Part shown: positions 38,441-47,447 of the stretch, piece by piece | Layout of the letters: each line of letters starts with the position of its first letter | Position numbering within the stretch: the stretch's first letter is position 1 | Assembly: GCF_000231405.2 (NCBI RefSeq) | Contig: NZ_CP007032.1 | Coordinates: 2,232,001 to 2,296,000 of the forward strand | Direction: 5' to 3' | Source of the DNA: Desulfitobacterium metallireducens DSM 15288 | Lineage (GTDB): Bacteria; Bacillota; Desulfitobacteriia; Desulfitobacteriales; Desulfitobacteriaceae | DNA length: 64,000 nucleotides | The notes under the pieces: model-generated | What the model was told of the DNA's origin: nothing | Databases searched by the model: none | What the model saw: the letters and a program-made list of their open reading frames with translations, nothing else | Position numbers and translations under genes: made by a program

Positions 38441-39118
38441 ATGCGCTCGAAAATACTGATTATTGAAGATGAGGAAAAGATTGCCCGATTTATTGAACTT
38501 GAGCTTGGCTATGAAGGATATACCACAACGAAGGCCTTTGATGGCCGAACAGGCCTTGAGCTCGCCGAGACCGGCGAGTTTGACCTCGTTTTGCTGGATG
38601 TCATGCTGCCTCAGTTGAGCGGTATGGAAGTTCTGCGTAGAATTCGCCGAACTTCCTCCGTTCCCATCATTATGCTGACGGCACGAGACAGTGTGACGGA
38701 TAAGGTCTCCGGACTTGACAGCGGAGCAAACGATTATATCACCAAACCCTTTGCCATTGAGGAGCTTCTTGCACGTATCCGCACCGTCCTCAGGAATACC
38801 ACACCAGAGGACGCAGTCGTGTTGTCCGCCTCGGGTCTGTTGCTGGACACAGACCGCCATACAGTTACAATGAAGGGTAAACCCATTGATCTCACCAAAC
38901 GTGAATTTGACCTTCTTCACTTCCTGCTCAAAAATAAAGGAATCGTCATTTCCCGGGAAACACTGCTCGGGAATGTATGGGGCTTTGATTTTACGGGAGA
39001 AACAAACGCGGTGGATGTCTACATACGTTTTCTCCGTGGGAAAATTGACGAGGCGTTTAATATTAAATTTATTCACACCATCAGGGGAGTAGGATATGTG
39101 ATCAAAGATGAAAAATAA
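38441..39118 (+). CDS. OmpR-family response regulator
   Basis: 225 residues. Receiver domain with DEEKIAR, phospho-acceptor Asp in LVLLDVMLPQLSG, Thr in MLTARDSVTD and Lys in NDYITKPFA; winged-helix domain with IDLTKREFDLLHFLLKNKG and terminal IRGVGYVIK. The kinase gene overlaps its end by 11 bases. The pair sits beside a divergent ABC exporter, the classic arrangement for envelope-stress or antimicrobial-peptide response in Firmicutes. Confidence 0.95.
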   Translation: MRSKILIIEDEEKIARFIELELGYEGYTTTKAFDGRTGLELAETGEFDLVLLDVMLPQLSGMEVLRRIRRTSSVPIIMLTARDSVTDKVSGLDSGANDYITKPFAIEELLARIRTVLRNTTPEDAVVLSASGLLLDTDRHTVTMKGKPIDLTKREFDLLHFLLKNKGIVISRETLLGNVWGFDFTGETNAVDVYIRFLRGKIDEAFNIKFIHTIRGVGYVIKDEK

Positions 39119-40577
39119 AACGCCAAACAGTCCACCCAACAGTCTTGGCCATAAAATGCGGTTTTCCATTGTCTGGAAGCTCAACCTTAAGCTGTTTCTT
39201 CAGAAGCTGGGTCTTTTTCTGGTTCTCGACCTAATTTTATGCCTGGTGTCAGTAGCTGGGCTGTTTGTTCATGCGGAACAGATTGCGGCAGTAGCGGCCG
39301 AAACGCTAATTCAAACGGGCCTTCCTACCTCAGATGCGAAAAACTGGCTTGCGCTTACTGGCTACAGTATTTCTCCACAAACGGAAGAAATGAAAGGCTT
39401 CCATATCCCCCAAAACCTACAGCCCTATCTTTCCCCACGGACAGCATCCGGTGTCCGAAGTATTGATCTACCGGATTCAGAAAGCTCAACTTCTTGGGAA
39501 CTCTTACAGGATGTTACCTACAACGTGACTATCGAAGCCAACAATAGTTCCTATCTTATTTCCTACTATCCTCAAAAAATCCTCCAAATATTTGGAGGGA
39601 TGTTTGCCGTTGTATTGCTTTTAGAGCTAATCCTGCTGTTTAAAAGCATTCCCTCAGGAGCAAGAATGATCCGCAAAACCCTCCGCCCTATCCAAGAATT
39701 GTCTGAAGCGGCACAAAACCTCAGTACCGAAGGCTTATTCGCACCGGAGCAGTTAAAAGTCCTAGCCGGTAAATTAGATAACATCAATGCGGCCAAGCTG
39801 GACACGAGAATTTCACTGGGCGAAACGCAAAGCGAACTTAAAAGTCTCGCCTCAGCGATTAACGAAATGCTAGACCGTATAAACGAAGCCTACCGTTCTC
39901 AGGTTCGCTTTGTATCCGATGCTTCCCATGAGCTAAGGACACCCATTTCCGTTATTCAGGGATATGCAAATCTCCTTGATCGCTGGGGGAAAAACGATGA
40001 AAAGACCATGCAGGAATCCATTGATGCGATCAAGGAAGAAGCAGCGAATATGAAGGGGCTGGTGGAACAGCTTTTATTTCTCGCACGGGGCGACAATAAC
40101 ACCATGGCTCTGCAAGTCGAACGTTTTGAACTTTCCACCTTTGCCGATGAAGTGTTGCGCGAAACCCAGATGATTGATGGTGGGCACGAATACGATTCGC
40201 GGCGTGTTACTTCTGTTTTCATCAATGCAGATAAAAGCCTGATCAAACAGGCAACACGAATACTCATTGACAATGCGATGAAATACACGCCCTCAGGTAA
40301 ACGAATAACCATCTCTATTTCCGGTGCAGATGGCTATGCCCGCCTGAGTGTACAAGATGAAGGCATTGGTATTGCGCCCGAGGCAGTTCCCCAGATTTTT
40401 GACCGGTTCTTCCGCACTGACGAATCCCGCGCCAAAGCCACTGGCGGGTCGGGATTAGGTCTTTCCATTGCGAAGTGGATCACCGAGCGGCATGGCGGGC
40501 ACATGGAGGTTCTTAGCCGGCTTGATATCGGTACTCGGATTTCTATCGTACTCCCCACTGCGCCCGAAGTGGATTAA
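39108..40577 (+). CDS. Membrane sensor histidine kinase
   Basis: 489 residues. Helices near 25-58 and 160-180 flank an extracytoplasmic domain of about 100 residues. A HAMP-like linker (KTLRPIQELSEAAQNLS) leads to the H-box FVSDASHELRTPISVIQGYANLL, N-box ILIDNAMKYTPSG, then DEGIGIAPEAVPQIFDRFFR and GGSGLGLSIAKWI. All catalytic boxes are present. Partner of the preceding regulator; signal unknown. Confidence 0.94.
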   Translation: MKNKTPNSPPNSLGHKMRFSIVWKLNLKLFLQKLGLFLVLDLILCLVSVAGLFVHAEQIAAVAAETLIQTGLPTSDAKNWLALTGYSISPQTEEMKGFHIPQNLQPYLSPRTASGVRSIDLPDSESSTSWELLQDVTYNVTIEANNSSYLISYYPQKILQIFGGMFAVVLLLELILLFKSIPSGARMIRKTLRPIQELSEAAQNLSTEGLFAPEQLKVLAGKLDNINAAKLDTRISLGETQSELKSLASAINEMLDRINEAYRSQVRFVSDASHELRTPISVIQGYANLLDRWGKNDEKTMQESIDAIKEEAANMKGLVEQLLFLARGDNNTMALQVERFELSTFADEVLRETQMIDGGHEYDSRRVTSVFINADKSLIKQATRILIDNAMKYTPSGKRITISISGADGYARLSVQDEGIGIAPEAVPQIFDRFFRTDESRAKATGGSGLGLSIAKWITERHGGHMEVLSRLDIGTRISIVLPTAPEVD

Positions 40578-40610
40578 AAAGGACATTACCCATCAATGGA
40601 ACCCTATTTT

Positions 40611-42536
40611 CTAGGACTTGTCAGATATCATAACCCACTTGTCATATAATAAATTAAGCTGGCCTTCAATTGTCTCCCGTTCATGCTGAAGCGAAGCAAG
40701 TCTTGATGAGTCGCAAGAAATTGCAGGGTCAGACATTTGAGCCTCAATATCAAGAATATGTTGTTCCAGTGCGGCTATTTCCTTTTCTAGTTGAGTAGCT
40801 GATTTACACGGGTCAGTCATCTTTGCAACAGACGCTTTAACTTGCTGACCCCGTTTATTAGTAAGGCTTGCCGGGCTGTCTGTTTTACTTACGATCTTAA
40901 TAATTTGTTTGTTCTTTCTTTCCAGATAGTCATTATAATTACCCAAGTACGCAGTAACCTCGCCTTGGTCAAGGACCCAAACCCTGTGAGCCAAACGATT
41001 GATAAAATACCGGTCGTGAGAGATTGCCAATAGCGTGCCGGGGAATTCCTCCAATGCTTCTTCCAGAGCTTCACGCGAATCAATATCTAGGTGATTCGTA
41101 GGTTCATCGAGCAATAAGAGATTTGGCTTTTGATACATGAGTAATGCGAGTTGCAATCGGCTCCATTCTCCGCCGGACAAACTGCTAATCTTCTGGAAAA
41201 CGTCGGAACCGTAGAAGAGAAATTTTGCCAACTGTTTTCTGGCTTCACCTTCTTCCATATCCAGTTCTGCACGGAAATATTGAAGGACGGTTTGGTCGGA
41301 CTTGAGCGGTGCACTGTCTTGGGAGAGATATCCGATGTCAACTCGTGAGCCAAGGCGAATTTCACCGTGATCTGGGTTTTCCTGATCTAAGATTAATTTT
41401 AGAAGAGTACTTTTACCGCAGCCATTTTTCCCGATGAGGACGATTCGTTCGCCGTAAAATAGCTGGGCGCTGACTTGACTGAAAAGCGAGCGGTTAGCAT
41501 AGGATTTGCTGATTCCCTCCAGCAAAATCACTTGCTTTCCGGAACGGTCACTTTGTTCGAGCTGAAGGTCAATTTTTTTGCGTTCTAAGATCGGTCGCTT
41601 TAATTTAATCATTCGATCTAAGGCTTTTTGCATAGATGCAGCACGGCGATGAAAACCGGGATTCGGTGGATTGGAGCGGTTGCCCCAGTCCATTAATTGT
41701 TTAATGGATTCCTGCATCTTTTTAATCTTTTTTTGTTGTTCTTGATAATTTGTAAACTCTGAGAGCAGGCGGCTCTCTTTTTCTTTCTGATAGTCGGTAT
41801 AGTTCGTTTGGTAAGTTACAGCTTCTCCGTCTTCCAGTTCAATGATTTTAGTGATCGCTCTATCTAAAAAGTAACGGTCATGAGAAACAACGATGACAGT
41901 GCCCCTATAGTCATTCAAAAAAGTCTCAAGCCATTCAATAGAGGACATATCCAGGTGATTGGTTGGTTCGTCCAGCAATAAAACATCAGGCTGCGTCAAG
42001 AGTAAGGCTGCTAAACCCACCTTCGTTTTTTCTCCGCCGGATAAAGAGGAAAATGGCCGTGAATAGTAATCTGCTGTTACACCGAGTCCGTTGGCAATCC
42101 CGTCGATGCGGGAAGAAATTTGGTATCCACCAGCCTCTTCGAACTTCTCCTGAAGTTTGCCATATTCCAGCATAAGCTGACTCAGTTTATTATTCTCTGC
42201 GTTCATGGAGTCAGACATTTTTTGCTCTAATCGTTTTATTTGCTGCTGCCACTTCTTTACTTCTTGAAAGCACTGTTCCAATACTTCATAGACGCTCATT
42301 TTGGCGTCATATTCAGGGGCCTGAGCTAAGAACCCAATCCTGCTGTTTTTGCGTATTGCGATTTGTCCTTGTTCAGGTTGAAGGGATCCTATGATTAACT
42401 TTAAAATTGTGGACTTTCCTGTTCCGTTACGACCTATTAGACCTACTCGTTCTCCTTGCTGAATTTCAAAGGAGATGTCGGCAAGCACTTCATTGGCGCC
42501 AAAAGATAGTTTGATGTGTTGAAAATCAATAATCAT
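40611..42536 (-). CDS. ABC-F ATPase, probable ribosome-protection (antibiotic-resistance) type
   Basis: 641 residues, two ABC domains without membrane segments. Domain 1: GRNGTGKSTILKLI, LSGGEKTKVGLAALL, LLLDEPTNHLD. The linker of about 80 charged residues (FTNYQEQQKKIKKMQESIKQ) would reach the ribosome. Domain 2: GKNGCGKSTLLKLI, LSGGEWSRLQLALL, LLLDEPTNHLD, then a coiled C-terminal tail. I start at 42536, seven bases after GGAGGAG. The attenuator-like leader (42582-42788) argues for drug-induced expression, as for Vga/Lsa/Vml-type proteins; a housekeeping ABC-F would rarely have one. Exact resistance class not inferable. Confidence 0.88.
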   Translation of the reverse strand: MIIDFQHIKLSFGANEVLADISFEIQQGERVGLIGRNGTGKSTILKLIIGSLQPEQGQIAIRKNSRIGFLAQAPEYDAKMSVYEVLEQCFQEVKKWQQQIKRLEQKMSDSMNAENNKLSQLMLEYGKLQEKFEEAGGYQISSRIDGIANGLGVTADYYSRPFSSLSGGEKTKVGLAALLLTQPDVLLLDEPTNHLDMSSIEWLETFLNDYRGTVIVVSHDRYFLDRAITKIIELEDGEAVTYQTNYTDYQKEKESRLLSEFTNYQEQQKKIKKMQESIKQLMDWGNRSNPPNPGFHRRAASMQKALDRMIKLKRPILERKKIDLQLEQSDRSGKQVILLEGISKSYANRSLFSQVSAQLFYGERIVLIGKNGCGKSTLLKLILDQENPDHGEIRLGSRVDIGYLSQDSAPLKSDQTVLQYFRAELDMEEGEARKQLAKFLFYGSDVFQKISSLSGGEWSRLQLALLMYQKPNLLLLDEPTNHLDIDSREALEEALEEFPGTLLAISHDRYFINRLAHRVWVLDQGEVTAYLGNYNDYLERKNKQIIKIVSKTDSPASLTNKRGQQVKASVAKMTDPCKSATQLEKEIAALEQHILDIEAQMSDPAISCDSSRLASLQHERETIEGQLNLLYDKWVMISDKS

Positions 42537-42553
42537 GTTCATTCTCCTCCGGG

Positions 42554-42656
42554 GAAATGACACTTTTACGGATTTAAGCATAAAAAAACCGCAAGGAAAT
42601 GTCCCTACGGTCGCAGCTTCAATTTTTCGTTGCGGTTATGGTAGGTGTGTCATTTC
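42554..42656 (-). promoter_or_regulatory. Leader long-range stem enclosing the terminator of the ABC-F gene
   Basis: GTGTCATTTC (42647-42656, inside the last codons of the leader ORF) is perfectly complementary to GAAATGACAC (42554-42563, just upstream of the ABC-F ribosome binding site). Ten base pairs that enclose the terminator would bring the leader stop and the ABC-F start region together, so ribosome position on the leader can change folding of both terminator and translation start. Confidence 0.6.
42582..42637 (-). terminator. Intrinsic terminator in the ABC-F leader (attenuator)
   Basis: On the minus strand AACCGCAA (42637-42630) pairs with TTGCGGTT (42594-42587), followed at once by a run of T (42588-42582). 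It stands between the leader ORF, whose stop codon is within the first arm, and the ABC-F start, so default transcription should end here. Confidence 0.8.
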
Positions 42657-42788
42657 GCAATTTTGTTGATCCGTACTCAGTTGTTTAAAAACGGGCATAG
42701 CTATCCCGTTAAATGAAACTGCATACATAATTCCAAAGATTGCTATTGGCAACTGTTCAAGACGAAGCATTGCAAAATCGCGATTCAT
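42636..42788 (-). CDS. 50-codon leader peptide (uORF) upstream of the ABC-F gene
   Basis: Starts MNRDFAMLRLEQ, has a hydrophobic centre (PIAIFGIMYAVSFNGIAM) and ends CEMTHLP with TAA at 42636. A very strong GGAGGTG site lies seven bases before the ATG. The stop falls inside the terminator stem and the last codons form one arm of a 10-bp long-range pairing, so ribosome position can decide read-through. Too short for ordinary ORF lists. A separate small membrane protein remains possible, but the position makes a regulatory role more likely. A smaller hairpin (AACGGG/CCCGTT, 42690-42710) lies within it. Confidence 0.72.
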   Translation of the reverse strand: MNRDFAMLRLEQLPIAIFGIMYAVSFNGIAMPVFKQLSTDQQNCEMTHLP

Positions 42789-42970
42789 CCTACCACACCT
42801 CCTTCACTGAATTAGTATGAATATAGTAACATAATCCAAGTGGAATAATCAACCAAATTCTCAGTCTATATTAAAAGCTACGGGCAGTATCTTTTTTGCC
42901 TGCCTTTCTTAAGTTATCCTTAAGTCCCAACAGTCACATTACAACAACACATTTTTCCTTTTCACGCCTA

Positions 42971-44101
42971 TTAGGTATGCTTTTTCAATTCTTTTAAAGA
43001 ATAAAAAGTCCCCCGCCATTCGAGACCGCCCCGACTTAAAATCCTAACCATCGAGTTTAATATTGCATAAAGGTGGAGAGAAACGGATATTGGGTGAACA
43101 AGAGCATGTTTAAGGGATATGCCCCCAAATCTTTTAGCCACATTATAACAAGTAAATATGATGATAATAGAGAGTCCACATAGTATTCTTGACAAAGTTG
43201 AACCTATGAATATTCCCAGGAAAGGATATATTTGTATAAATCCATTAAACAAACCTGCCGCAAGTGTTGCTGCAACATCATAGTTCATACCAGGAAATTG
43301 ATTTTTCTCGATGCCTTTTAGCATCGTAAAAATACTGTCATATAATTTAACAGATATTAACCCGTTACTGATTCCATATTCTTGTTTATACCCTTTCTTT
43401 ACCACCAGTTTACCTAGAGACCAGTCATCAACTGGTTCTAACGCAAGAGCTTTATAACTGCCGATTTCTTCGTAGGTTGATTTTCTTATTAAGTTAAAAG
43501 CGCCTACCCCTGCCGCTTTGCTCGACATAAAAATAAAAGTAATTGAAAATTGAAACCAAGACATTAAACTGCTAAAGAAAAAGCCTTTTGTAGTAACATT
43601 CGGACCTATGGTTAAATGATCAAGATTATTATTAACGGCATAATTAACAGCTTTCTTTAAACTGTTAGGTGAGAACATTACATCGGCATCGGTAAAAAGA
43701 AGCCACTCGCCTTTTGCCTGTTTCGTTCCTTGATAAACGGCATGAGTCTTACCTAACCAATTTGAAGGCAAGTCAGTAATTGTAATTACTTTCAATTGAG
43801 GATATTCGTTTTCAAGTTCCTTTAAAATATCCCCTGTATGGTCAGTCGAACGATCGTTGATAACAATTACTTCAAAATTAGGATAATCCTGTACAAGCAA
43901 TTGATGGATTGCCCGTTTAATGGATTCTTCTTCATTGCAAGCTGCAACGACAATAGATAATGATGGATAAGTCATGTTTTTATCAGAACAATCCCCATTG
44001 TAAAAAATCGGTCTTTTTCTCATATAACTAATTAACATTGATCCAAGACCCAACCATAGCACAACATTTGCGATAGCCAAGATTAAAAAAGGGTTATTCA
44101 T
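42971..44101 (-). CDS. Membrane-associated family 2 glycosyltransferase
   Basis: About 376 residues. N-terminal helix (5-28), GT-A fold with LSIVVAACNEEESIKRAI, VINDRSTDHTGDIL (metal/nucleotide DxD-like), FTDADVMFSPN as DxD, and C-terminal helices at about 290-350. Resembles HpnI- and CrtQ-type transferases that glycosylate lipids or carotenoids; acceptor unknown. Start chosen at 44101, six bases after GGGAGGAGG; ATG 44107 is too close to it. Divergent from the molybdenum hydroxylase operon. Confidence 0.87.
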   Translation of the reverse strand: MNNPFLILAIANVVLWLGLGSMLISYMRKRPIFYNGDCSDKNMTYPSLSIVVAACNEEESIKRAIHQLLVQDYPNFEVIVINDRSTDHTGDILKELENEYPQLKVITITDLPSNWLGKTHAVYQGTKQAKGEWLLFTDADVMFSPNSLKKAVNYAVNNNLDHLTIGPNVTTKGFFFSSLMSWFQFSITFIFMSSKAAGVGAFNLIRKSTYEEIGSYKALALEPVDDWSLGKLVVKKGYKQEYGISNGLISVKLYDSIFTMLKGIEKNQFPGMNYDVAATLAAGLFNGFIQIYPFLGIFIGSTLSRILCGLSIIIIFTCYNVAKRFGGISLKHALVHPISVSLHLYAILNSMVRILSRGGLEWRGTFYSLKELKKHT

Positions 44102-44324
44102 TCTCATCCTCCTCCCAACCCAATCTATCCTATATGTAAATATTCGGGATTAGAAGGGATTAGACAGCATTAACTAATTTTCAGCATTATTTTAGCCCAC
44201 TGTCAAACGAAATTTCCCAAGTATCTTACCTTGGCGGATTATGCTTAAATTTTAAAGTAATAGGACAAAAGTACGTTCCAATATAAATGTTATAGCGACG
44301 TCCAAAATTAAGGAGCAGTATAAC

Positions 44325-46616
44325 ATGTTTTATATAATAGGAAAAAGTGTATTTAGAAAAGAAGCCTTGGATAAAGTTACAGGCGCAGCTAAATATACAG
44401 GTGATTTTAATATTACCGGACTATTGTATGCCTGCATTGTTGCAAGTCCTTATGCACATGCAGAAATTAAACAAATTCAAACCTCTGAAGCATGGAAAGT
44501 ACCTGGCGTACATGCTATCGTGTCTGGAAAACAGTGCCCTATCCTAACAGGTTCTCCTATTTTAGACAGACCACCTATTGCTTTAGATAAAGTACGATAT
44601 CACGGAGAGCCGGTAGCATTAATCGTAGCTGATAGTGAACAATCCACAAGAAAAGCAGCCGCTTTAATAAAGGTAGAATACATTCCTCTGGATGTTGTAA
44701 ATTCCCCTAATGCTGCTATTAAGAGTAATGCTCCACTCATTCATGAAAATCTAAAACATTATAAGCTCTTAGAAGAGGCTTATCCGGAACCCGGAACAAA
44801 CATTGCCAATCGCACAAAAATCCGAAAAGGCGATCTAAAAAAAGGCTGGGCTAAAAGTCAAATTATTATTGAATCAAATATTTCATTCCCACAATCTGAC
44901 CATGTAGCAATGGAAACCAGGTGCTCTATCGCTCAAATCAAGCCTGATGGAGAAATCATCATTTATACCTCTACCCAAACCCCTTTTTCGGTAAAAAAAT
45001 TAATCAGTTTATATTTTAATATTGAGCCGCAAAAAGTTACAGTGAAAACGCCTCTCGTGGGCGGGGCTTTTGGTGGCAAAACAAGTGTGCAATTAGAGAT
45101 TTTAGCCTACATTGCTTCAAAATCTGTAGGTGGTAAAGCTGTTAAAATGTTAAACTCCCGGGAAGAAGACATGATCACCTCCCCGGTTCATATAGGACTA
45201 GATGCAAAAGTTAAACTTGGATGTACTACAGAGGGGAAAATTGCAGCAGCAGAAATCACCCATTTATTCGACGGTGGTGCTTATTCAGACAGAGGAGCAA
45301 TTATAAGCAAGGCTGCAGCAGTAGATTGCACCGGTCCCTATAATATTGACAACTTATGGTGTGATTCATTATGCCTATATACAAACCATCCCAATGCTGT
45401 GGCTTTCAGGGGTTTTGGGCACCTTGAGCTTACCTTTGCTATAGAAAGAGCAATGGACATTTTAGCTGATCAGTTAAATATGGATCCGATAGAATTAAGA
45501 CTGAAGAACGCCATTATCCCCGGAAATACCACGCCTACCCAAACTTTGCTTAACTCTAGTAATATTGGTAATTTGCCGGCATGCTTAAAAAGATTAAGAG
45601 AACTCATCCATTGGGATGAAGGAAGAAGGATCCAAATCGGAAACAACAAAGTTAGAGCAAAGGGTGTCAGTTGTATTTGGAAAAACTCAAACACACCCAT
45701 TAATGCAGGTGCAGGGGCTATTCTTACCTTTAATCACGATGGAAGCATCAATATCCATACCGGAGCAATTGAAATTGGCCAGGGAACAAAAACAGTACTT
45801 GCTCAAATACTCGCCGAAAGAATGAAAATGGATATCTCTAAGATTCATGTTGACATGGAGGTTGATACAAAAATTGATCCAGATCATTGGAAAACAGCTG
45901 CAAGCAGGACTATTTATCTCGTTGGAGGCGCAGTTTTGGAAGCTGCTGAAGATGCAATGCATCAGCTCAAAACTACGGCCTCTAGAGTTTTAAACATTTC
46001 CACTCAAGATCTGGATGTATCGGAAAGCAGGGTATTTTGGAGGCAAAATCCAAGGGTGGGCCTTGGTTTTGAAAGCATTGGAAGCCAGGTCATCGGACGG
46101 GGACGTTTTGTTATGAAGGGCCTAACCGGTCTAGATCCTGAAACCGGCAGAGGAAATCCAGGTCCTGATTGGGCAGTAGGCGCACAAGGGGTTGAAGTAG
46201 AACTGGACTTGAAAGAATATACCTATAAAATTTTGAAAGCTGTATCGGTCATAGATGCTGGAAAAGTGCTGAATCCGGAAGCTGCCAAAGGGCAGATTAC
46301 AGGTGGTATGAACCTGGGCCTTAGCTTTTCAAGCAGAGAATATTTTATTTTTAATGATAATGGAATTATTCAAAACCCACAATTACGTACATACAAGATA
46401 TTACACTTTGGAGAAAACCCTGAATATATTGTGGATTTTATAGAAACGCCTCAGATGGATGCTCCCTATGGTGCCCGGGGAATTGGTGAACATGGTGTTA
46501 TTGGAATGCCGGCGGCACTGGCAAACAGCCTATCTGCTGCCGTACAGGTACCGCTTAATTTTATGCCCCTCTTACCGGAATTCATTTGGAAAACAACAAG
46601 GGGGGTTAAGAAGTGA
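44325..46616 (+). CDS. Xanthine dehydrogenase-family molybdopterin-binding subunit
   Basis: Large catalytic subunit of a molybdenum hydroxylase, 763 residues. Signatures: PLVGGAFGGKTSVQLE, AFRGFGHLELTFAIERAMD, TGAIEIGQGTKTVLAQI (GQG loop binding the cofactor) and GARGIGEHGVIGMPAALANS with the catalytic Glu. AAGGAG lies nine bases upstream of the ATG. Operon order large-medium-small. The CO dehydrogenase VAYRCSFR motif is absent, so an aldehyde, purine or N-heterocycle hydroxylase is more likely; substrate unknown. No molybdenum-cofactor maturation gene (such as xdhC) is in the window. Confidence 0.91.
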   Translation: MFYIIGKSVFRKEALDKVTGAAKYTGDFNITGLLYACIVASPYAHAEIKQIQTSEAWKVPGVHAIVSGKQCPILTGSPILDRPPIALDKVRYHGEPVALIVADSEQSTRKAAALIKVEYIPLDVVNSPNAAIKSNAPLIHENLKHYKLLEEAYPEPGTNIANRTKIRKGDLKKGWAKSQIIIESNISFPQSDHVAMETRCSIAQIKPDGEIIIYTSTQTPFSVKKLISLYFNIEPQKVTVKTPLVGGAFGGKTSVQLEILAYIASKSVGGKAVKMLNSREEDMITSPVHIGLDAKVKLGCTTEGKIAAAEITHLFDGGAYSDRGAIISKAAAVDCTGPYNIDNLWCDSLCLYTNHPNAVAFRGFGHLELTFAIERAMDILADQLNMDPIELRLKNAIIPGNTTPTQTLLNSSNIGNLPACLKRLRELIHWDEGRRIQIGNNKVRAKGVSCIWKNSNTPINAGAGAILTFNHDGSINIHTGAIEIGQGTKTVLAQILAERMKMDISKIHVDMEVDTKIDPDHWKTAASRTIYLVGGAVLEAAEDAMHQLKTTASRVLNISTQDLDVSESRVFWRQNPRVGLGFESIGSQVIGRGRFVMKGLTGLDPETGRGNPGPDWAVGAQGVEVELDLKEYTYKILKAVSVIDAGKVLNPEAAKGQITGGMNLGLSFSSREYFIFNDNGIIQNPQLRTYKILHFGENPEYIVDFIETPQMDAPYGARGIGEHGVIGMPAALANSLSAAVQVPLNFMPLLPEFIWKTTRGVKK

Positions 46617-47446
46617 TACCATTTGACTTTGAATATTATAAACCCTCTTCAATGATGGAAGCAGTAGATACATTTAGATTATTGAATACCCAGGGAAAAG
46701 AGCCTTTATATTATGGCGGCGGAACAGAAATTATCACCATGGCAAGAAGATCCCATATATTCACCGAAGCTGTCATTGATATAAAAGGAATACCTGAATG
46801 TAATACCTTTAATGTGCAAAATGGAAAACTTGTCATAGGCGCCTCAATAACGCTTACACAGCTTCAAGAATCCAAAATTTTTCCCCTTCTAGGAAGAGCA
46901 GCCAGAAAGGTTGCAGATCATACGGTCCGCAATAAATTAACTGTAGGCGGCAATATTTGCGGTAAAATAACGTTTAGAGAAGCTGTTCTGCCCTTTTTGC
47001 TTTCAGACAGCACGGTGGTTTTAGCGGGACAAAAAGGAATAAGAAATGTCCCTATTAGTCAAGTGTTTAATAAAACATTAAATCTGGAAAAAGGAGAGTT
47101 TTTAGTCCAGCTTGTAACAGATATAGGCTACAGTCAATTTCCTTTTATGAGTATAAAAAAGACGAAGCAGGAAAAATCTGCTTATCCGCTTATTTCTATC
47201 GATTCATTAAAAAAGGACGGACAAACCCGGTTTGCTTTTAGCGGTGTCTGTCCTTTTCCCTTTAGATCATCCACTATAGAGCAAGTTTTAAACGATAAGA
47301 ATATTCCTTTGGAACTCAGAATAAATAAGGCACTATCCATGCTTCCGGCTCCTATCAATAACAATATTGAAGCATCCGCTGAATATAGAGAATTCGTCCT
47401 TAAAAATACATTATCAGATACTATTAAGGTGCTTGAAAGGAGTTAA
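46613..47446 (+). CDS. Molybdenum hydroxylase FAD-binding subunit
   Basis: Medium subunit, 277 residues, passing electrons from the [2Fe-2S] subunit to NAD or another acceptor. N-terminal FAD-binding motif YYGGGTEIITMARR, followed by KLVIGASITLTQL and TVRNKLTVGGNICGKITFREA (PCMH-type FAD fold), then the CO dehydrogenase flavoprotein C-terminal domain. GTG start with AGGGGGG seven bases upstream; it overlaps the large-subunit stop by four bases. Shorter than XdhB of E. coli but in the normal range. Confidence 0.9.
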   Translation: MIPFDFEYYKPSSMMEAVDTFRLLNTQGKEPLYYGGGTEIITMARRSHIFTEAVIDIKGIPECNTFNVQNGKLVIGASITLTQLQESKIFPLLGRAARKVADHTVRNKLTVGGNICGKITFREAVLPFLLSDSTVVLAGQKGIRNVPISQVFNKTLNLEKGEFLVQLVTDIGYSQFPFMSIKKTKQEKSAYPLISIDSLKKDGQTRFAFSGVCPFPFRSSTIEQVLNDKNIPLELRINKALSMLPAPINNNIEASAEYREFVLKNTLSDTIKVLERS

Positions 47447-47447
47447 T

